A DNA stretch of 20,808 nucleotides. Source: an uncultured Christensenella sp. (GTDB lineage: Bacteria; Bacillota; Clostridia; Christensenellales; UBA1242). The stretch spans positions 1-20,808 of the forward strand of contig CAJMEO010000001.1 in NCBI GenBank assembly GCA_905212505.1, given 5' to 3'. How positions within the stretch are numbered: the first letter of the stretch is position 1; every line of letters starts with the position of its first letter. Positions 9,601 to 18,600 of the stretch are shown piece by piece. Below the pieces are notes generated by a model. It was not told the origin of the DNA and did not search any database. It saw nothing but the letters and a program-made list of their open reading frames with translations. The translations under genes were made by a program, and so were the position numbers.

Positions 9601-12600
9601 GCCAACATTTACATCTTTTTTGCCTTTATCTTTAACAGAAATACTAGAAGTGCAAATAATGTTTGAAATTACGCTTCCTTTTTCGTTTAGCCCGTTGCTT
9701 CCAACAACCCCACCAACACGAGATATGCCAGATGATGATATTGCCTCCAATTCAACACTTGCTGAATTCATAATCTGCAGAATATTTCCGCCTTCAGAAT
9801 ATCCACAAACTCCACCAATAAAGTTTGAAGAGTTACTTGTTTGTGTTTTATCATTTGCCAAAACTTGACAAGTTTTTGACAAAACAGCATTTTGAATTGT
9901 TGAATTTTTGCTTTCACCAATCAAACCGCCAACATATAAAGATTTTAGATTTGAATAGTTGTTTTCAACACTAACAATAGCATCGCTTAAATTTACGCTA
10001 TTTAGTTTTAATCCATTTGAAGAACCTGCAATGCCACCAATATAAATATTGCTTTCTGTTCCGCCTATTCCATCAGCATTATGTGTTATCTCCAAAGCTT
10101 TTTTAGTGCAATTGCTTACAACAGAATTTTGAATTTGTCCAAACAATCCCCCAACATAACTATATTGATTTTCTTTGCCTTGAAGATTATAAATTTTGTT
10201 ACTACCATTAAGGTTAACATTATAACATTTAATGTCTTTTGCAAGGCCAATTAAGCCACCAAAATATGTATCAAAGTTTTTAGCCTCTTCACGTTTCATG
10301 TTTAAATTTTCAAATGTAACGCCTGGCAACCCTTCATTTAAAGAACCTATTGTTGTGCCGTTAGCTTTTCCAATTAAACCACCAACATAATTTAAGTTAG
10401 TTGTAATAATACTTTTATTATCTATTCCATTATTATCACTAAACTTAATATTAATGTTTGTTATAACAGAGTTGTTATCAACAGCACTCAAAACTCCTAA
10501 ACCATATTTAGCTTCAACATTTTGATTAATTATGTTAATTCCACGTTTTGCTCCATTTCCCCAATTTTCATCTATGTCTTCTTCAGTTGGGTCAGTGTTA
10601 ACAAATTCTTCACCCCTCTTAGCAGGATCAGTATAATTAGATCCAACAACAAAAGTAATATTACTTATTTCTGCATTATTAGTTGAGGCAAAGAAGCCAA
10701 CATTCCCTGAAACATTTTTTGATTGATTGTTGATTGTTAAATTATAAATAATATAATATTCGCTTTGACCTTCTTTACGGTTTTGCCTTTTTGCACTATA
10801 AAATTTGCCTTCAAAATTTCCAAGTGGGTCCCAAGGATTTTCTAAATAAATATCTTTTTCAAGAACACATACGCCTTTTGAAAGCATATTCCTTAAATCA
10901 TCTTCACTAGTAATCGATCTAACCGAACCTTTTTTGTTATAAGTCAATCTATAGAAAGTGTCAAGGTTTACCGTGCGTGTAAAACATGAACTTTCAGCAT
11001 AACCATTAAAAGTTCCACTAACTTGACTTATAAAGTCATTATAAGATTTGCTATTATCAATTCTTCCTACACTAATATCAATCCCATTAAATATTGTTGA
11101 AACATTGCTTAAACATTCTCCAATAATTTTGTTTTCAGAAATGTTTTTTGCTTGATTATATCCAACAAAACTAGCAAGACCAAATTTTGATGGTGTTTGT
11201 GTGTTCCTTAATAAAGACACAAAATTAGTAATTGAACTTTTATCATTAAATTCAATAATTGTTCCAATAAAGCCCGCATAACCTTTTTGAGTTGTGATTA
11301 GGCCAGCATTATTAACTTCTTCTTGGCAAGCAAGATATGAATTTGCATATACAAATTCAATTCTAGAATTAATAAAAGCACCAACACTAGAACCAACAAA
11401 TCGACTGCTTTTAGCATCGATATTTGCCTTGTTATATGAATAATTTAAAATCCCTTCATCCAAAATTCCAACCAAACCACCAACAAAGTATGCTTTGTTG
11501 TTTGAATTTGAGAATAAATAACTTGTTAAATATTCGTTTTGAGAAGTTTTGTCAATAACTCTTTGACGATTAAGTTCAGTTTCTACTATTGCATAAGAAA
11601 TTAGTCCTTTATTAACACCCGCAATTCCACCAACAGCATAATTTGCTATCAAGTTTTGAGTGTTAGATTCATTCAAGACAAATCTTGCGTCATAAATTGA
11701 GCTTCCTTCCAAAACAAGCCCAAACATTCCACCAACAATGTCACCTGAAATTTGAATATCTCCGCCAACTTTAGTAAATTGAATGCTTGAATTCTCAAAT
11801 GAAACTTCTTGCTCTCTTTCAATAACAGCATTAACATAGTAAGATTGACTTGAAACATTTTGAACAAAGTTTTCTATTCTTGTTTTATAGATATCAACAA
11901 CACCAAACAATCCGCCAACGATGTTAACGTTATAGTTTTCGTCATCAATAATAGCATCATAAGGATATTTGTATATTTTCTTTGTGCTTTGATATGAATA
12001 ATCATAATTGGACGATTTATTGTCAAATGTGGCTTTAACGCCAAGATTGCTAGAAACTCCTTTAACAAAACTGTTTCCACTAATTCTTCCAGCAACACCA
12101 CCAACAATGTTATTACCAGTAACAACAACGTCCCTGTTGCTTATAATGCTTATATTATAAAGTTTAGAGTTGATAACTTCACCACTAAGCGTTCCAACAG
12201 ATTTAGTTATTGTTGCAGAAATGCCATCAATTTCAAAATTGATGTTTTTAACAACCGTACAATTATCTTCATCTAACTTATCATTTTTAATATTTCCATT
12301 ATTATCATAAGCAAGTTCAACACCAATTTGTTTGAACAAACCAAAGGAAGTGTATTTTAATTTATCATTTTTTGCAGCAATTGTAATATTTTCAAGAAGC
12401 ATATTGTTTGCATTTAGGCTTCCTGCAAAAATAATATCTTGAAGTTTTTGCACTTGTGTTGTTGTGTTTGTTTCACCATTGTTTATATCAATAATTTTTG
12501 ATAAATCTAAGTCTTTAACAATGCTTATATGTTTATAATTTATTTTTGTTTTATTTATTTTTCCATTGAAATAATATGAATATAAATTTTCTTCGCTTGT

Positions 12601-15600
12601 TAAAGCATTAAAGAATTGTTCTGTTGTGCTAACAATTATAGGATTATTGATACTACCTATACTATTATTAATATATACATACTCATATTTTGTTTGATTT
12701 GATTGAGAATTCTCATTAATAAGTTTTCTCTCACACACTATATCTTGATCTGCATCAACAAGTCTTGGCATCATACCTTTATTAAATGACCAAACAGAAC
12801 TTGATGTTCCATCACTAATAAATCCTTCAAAGTAACTTGCATCATCAAGGCTCATAATGCCATTTGCCGGCTCGCCATATTCACCTTCTTCACCATTCAC
12901 ATCTTGCCCTTCAAGCCAATAGTAACAATATTTAACGCCATCATTATTTAAAGTTAAATTTTCTTCATTATTTCCGGTGAAATATCTAAAACTTTGAGTT
13001 GATTTTGATGCACTTGATGCACTTATAGATGTTTCAACATAGCCATTTGTGTTATCATAAACAAAACCACTTGAACGTTTATTTGTGTTAATTAAAATAT
13101 TTGAATAACAATCTTTAATATTCCCTGAGTTTGTTGTTACAAATCCTCCAACATAACCATTTGCAAAAATGCCTCCTTCTGTGATTGAATTTCCAAGCAC
13201 TTTTAAAGGTTCTTTGCTGTAACCTTGAACATAACTTGATGTAACAGAAGCATCTTGAGCATTCACTGCAACAAATCCTGCAGTGTTTTTGCTTAATGAA
13301 TTATTATATATTGTTGTGTTGACAACATAACTTGATGCAATTTTTTTGTTGTTAATTGCAACAAATCCCGCCATTTGTGCTTTTGCTGTTATTGTAAATT
13401 GATTGCTAGAGTTTTTATCATTCATGCTTGAATAAGTGATATAGCCATCGTTAACTCCAACAAAACCTCCAACATTGGCTTCTATGCTTTCATTAACATT
13501 CACAAAAATTTCAATATTTTCATAAGCGTTTTTATTGTTTATTAATTTATAGTTTGTGTTAACAACATGGCAATTTGTGATGACGCCTTTGTTTGTTCCA
13601 CAAAGCACGCCGAAATTTAGGCTTGCCAATGTTTGAGCATTAATATTAAGCCCATAATTATACTCATTATTTGCATAATAAAGTGTTGGCAAAACATTAA
13701 CTTTTAAGTTTTTAACAATTGAATTTTCAGAAATCTCATTAAACAAACCAACACTTGTTTGACTTGTGCTTGAAATTGAAAATCCTTGAATGTTAATTGT
13801 TTTGTTATTTCCATCAAAACTTGAAATTTTTGCATTAATTCCACCAAAATCTGTTGGAAGAGTTAAGTCATTTAACAAAATATAGTTTCCATTATCAGAC
13901 ATCTTAACAAACTCATCAACAGTTTTAATAGGAACAGGATTATCTAAACTAGATTCAGTTTTCACATCCAAAACAAATTCAGATGAAACTTCGTTGTTAG
14001 AACCTTGTTTTAATGCAACAAGCCCATCATCGTAACCAATATTAACTTTTATTAACATTCGGTTTTCAGAAATGTTTTTTCCTGTAACAATATAATAACC
14101 GTCACTATTGATTGTAACAACAAAATTAGAATATGAAGTGTTTTCTTTAATGTTATTATAAACAAGATTTCCATTGCTGTTTTGTGTGATTAAATTCCAA
14201 GAATAATTTGATTTTGAAATCAATTCAGTTAATGTTTGAATTTTTAAATTTATGTTAGAAAACTCTAACTCCCTTTCACTTAAATTTGATACTGAAATAT
14301 TTTGTTTTAGACCATTTTCATCAATATATTCAAATTTGTCAACACTGCTTCCGTTTGCATCAAAATAAATATAATTTTTGCAACCATTAACTTCAAGTTC
14401 GGCTTTAAGCATTGTTGAAGAGCCAAGATAGTTTTTCAAAATCCCGTCTTCACAATCGCTCACTTTAACACCATTAACAAAATAGTCCACAACGCAAACT
14501 TCAATTGTTGCACCTTCACTAATAGTATCTTTTCCATTAACCTTCGCTGAATAGGTTGGTGTGATTTTTAGTTTTGTGTTTCTTTTGTTTAAAATATCAG
14601 AATAAATAACCAATTGATTGTTTTCGTTGATCTTATAACCAAATATTGTTTTGCTTTCTGGTTCAATCACATATCTAAAGCCATTTATATCCTCAAATAA
14701 AACATTATTATAATAAATGTCTATCAATTCATTTCCGTTAACACTAAATTTAAAGTTGCCCGTGCTTACGCCTTCAAAGTCTTCGTCCATATTTATGGTG
14801 TTAATATTAAGAGCAATTTCTCCGCCCTTTGGAACAAAATTTTCATCGCTTCCGTTTGGATTGGTTAGTATTATTGTTGTTAAAGCTTTTGCTTTTAAAT
14901 TTAATGTTACAGGCTGATATTTATGTCCTAGACCATAATAGCAAGTAACTGTTATTGTGAAAATCGTGTCATCCAAAATGTCGGTTGAAAGCAATGTTCC
15001 AACATAAATATTTCCGCCATTTTCTTGCAACTCTTGTTTATTAACATTTAACTTTATTCCTTGAGGCAATGTGTCTTTTGCCGAAGTTACAGTAAGTTTA
15101 TTTTCTTCATTTAATTTTAGTTGTGAAAAATTAATTCTATTTCCATTCACAATAGAACTTGTAACATCAATGTCTGTAATGTTTGCAAAACTTGGATATA
15201 AGTTTATGCTTAAAACCCCAAGATTGCCTTTGGTTATTTCATAACTTGGAATTGTTTCCTTGTTAATGACATAATCATAAGCATTATAATATGTAATTGT
15301 GCTTGAAAAATGATTCAATTCAACGTTTTGAAGCTTTGAACTTTTTAACAACACATTAATTTTTGCTGAAACATTTTGATTTAGTTCGTCCCCGATTTTG
15401 TGACGAATAACAAATTCAAATGCTCTATCCTCAGAAAGACTAACATCTTTTGCTGTAACTTTAACATTAAATTTAGTTAGGCTTCCTTCAATTGTTTTCT
15501 TTGAAGCATCAATTTCAAAATAATTAACAAGATATTCTCCATATCTTTCAAAAATTAAGTTTTGATTAAGGATATCTCCAGTTGAATCAACATAAACTTC

Positions 15601-18600
15601 AAATTCAATTGTTTCGTTTTCAGGAATTGCAAAATAATTAACCGAAGTTGTTATTATGCTTGCACTGTTCACAACCTTAATTGTTATACTTTTTTTGTTT
15701 TCAAAATCAATAAAATTATAACTTTCATCACCAAATCTAACAATGCTATATGGCATAACATCAATAGTTGTTTGTGAAATTTGATCTAGTCCAGTAAATA
15801 TTGTTCTTGCATCCAAATGATAAATTTCATTATTTATTGCTTCTTTATTATTTATAAGCAATTTTGAACTAACATCATCATTCAAAACAAAATATAATCC
15901 ATTACTTTCTGTTTTTGGTGAAAATTTTGTATCAATTTGTTTTGTTGAACCTTTTGATATAGTAATTGATTTTTCAATATCAAAAGTATCAACTCTTTCT
16001 ATTACACTCAAATAAACATAAGTTTTAACACTTGTGTTATGTTTTGCATAAATTTCAATTGTTGCATTTCCAATTCCAACAATCTTAAGTTTTCCATTAA
16101 CAATGCTAACAACATTATTATTTAAGCTTACAAGCTCAAAGTCATTAACCGCATCACTAGGTGTTGAAGAAATGTTAAAAATTTCGTCAACGTCATAAAC
16201 AAGATTGTTTTTAAAGTAAATTACTCCCTTATTCAATTCGTCATCTTTAATCACAACAACATTTTCGCCATTTCCATAAACATATTTATTATTGCTGTTT
16301 TCAACGTCATTCTTAACTTGAAGCTTAGCATCAATGCTTGTTGCAACAATTGTCATTAGTTTTTTAAAGCCATCTGTTTCGTTATAAACCAAGTATGGTT
16401 TTCCACCATTTTTTGTGCTAACATAAGCAAAATATTTGTTATCATTAAACACCAACACGCCATTTTCATCTTTCACTGTTATAACATTAACATAATTCGT
16501 TTTATCATAGAAGTATTTGCTGTCTGTTGAAAGATGTTCTTGAACACAAGTTGTTGAATAAACTTTATTAAATTTTAAGTTCCCCGCCAAAATATTTCCA
16601 ACAAAACTTTGAACACCTGTTACATAGCTATAAGCATTATCAACAGAAAGATTAGCATTCATGTTTCCAATAAATGCTCCACCTTTAAAATCATTTGCTT
16701 GAATATTGCCTTTTGCTTTCAAAACAACATCACTAAACACAACTGAAAGTTTTGTTGAAGTGGCATTTGTTCCAATAAGCCCGCCAACAACCAAGCCTTC
16801 AATATTGCATGCACCACTATAAAGTTTTGAAAAATTTTGGACATAAGCATATTTAATATTGGTTTGGTTAGCCCCTTCAAAATTAACACTTCCAAACAAG
16901 CCACCAACAGTGTGTCCAGACAAACTTGACGAATTTTCCAAAATATTTCCAACAAATTCAACAAAAATCAAAGTAAAATCAAATTTATTTGCATCTTCAA
17001 TTTCACTTTTAACATAGGCACTAATTCCGCCAACAACAGCATCTGAATTTCTTGCCATGATATTTCCGCTAAAATATAGATTTTTATATTCCTTGTTCTT
17101 GCTTTCAATTTTTCCAGCAATTCCACCAACATATTTAGCATTACTTGTTATATTTGCATCAATTTTTATTCCGTTTAAAACGCCCTGATTTTTCGCAACC
17201 ACACCCGCAACACAACTTTCACTATGAACATTGCTCAAATCAACAATCCTTAGTTTAGCCATGCCATGATTGATGTTTTTTAAGAAATTAAAGTTTGAAA
17301 TTATACTTCCATTTTCCATGTTTTGAGCAACAAAACCACCAAAGTTGACTGAAGCCTTTTCTAAAATAACATTAGTATAATCAGCATCAATTGAACTTAT
17401 AAAACAATTTTCAATTAAACCATTATTTTGTGCAAACAACAACCCTATGTTAACAACGTTAACTAAGTTATTATTAATAATTTGCAAGTTGTTTAAAATC
17501 AAATTTAAGTTTTTAATTTCTCCATTATTTTCTTTTGCAATTATTCCAAAGTCATCTGAAACTTCAACTTTGTTTTGATTATAAATTATGTTTAAGTTGG
17601 TTAGTTTTGCAGTTAATGCGTCATTATTATTAATGTTAAACACACTTCCTGTTCCACTAAAAATTAAACTATAAACTGAATTTTCGCTAAAACTTGAATT
17701 TGAATATTTTGCATAACTAAATTTACCATCAATTCCGGCAACTTGTTTTGTGATTGATTGATTAAATTCAACATCTTTGTTTAATGTGTAATATCTATTT
17801 TCATTTAAGTTTTGAACATTTTCAAGAATGTATGGAAAACTCATGCTTCCATCAGCAACAACAACATAAACATCACTAAAAATTGAATATTCTCCACCTG
17901 TTGTATATTTGCTTCCTTTTGCATAAACCCTAACTTTAGTAACCCCTGCCGAAGTAAATGACACAACCCCTGTATCTTTATCAACAGTTACGCTTGTCCC
18001 TTCAATAATTTTAAATTCTAGGCTCTTATTTGTTGCTTCATTATAATTTTCACCAATAACTTCGGCTTCAATTTGCGCAAACCCAACTCCTTGATTGCTT
18101 AAATAAACAAAGCCTCCATCATTTTTGATTTCAACCTTTTCAGATTTCACCTGCTCAGTTAAAACAACTTTTAGTGTTAGCAAATAAGCCTCATCACTTC
18201 CGGCCAAATCATAAATTTCAATTGTTAAACCAAAAATAAACTTTCCATCAATAAATTTATTTTGATGATTTTTGTAAACATGGAAATAAATTTTGTTGAA
18301 TAATTCGCCATCGCTTAATTCTTGATGAAAATCATTTTGATTTGCCACATTATGTTCTGAATCATAAGTCGCTTCTTTAAGTTCACTTGGGAAATTAAAC
18401 TTAACCTTAATATTTCCTTTATTTCCTTCGGTCACGCCCTCAATTTTAACGAGTTTGTTCAAGTCAAGCATGTTAAGTTTATTTTCAAGACTATCAAGGT
18501 CAAGGCCTTCACCATCAACAATTGTAACTTCAGAAGAAATTTCGCCGTTTGTGAAAGTAACCCCAGTTAATGGCACATAGGTGTTAATATTAAACTCTAT

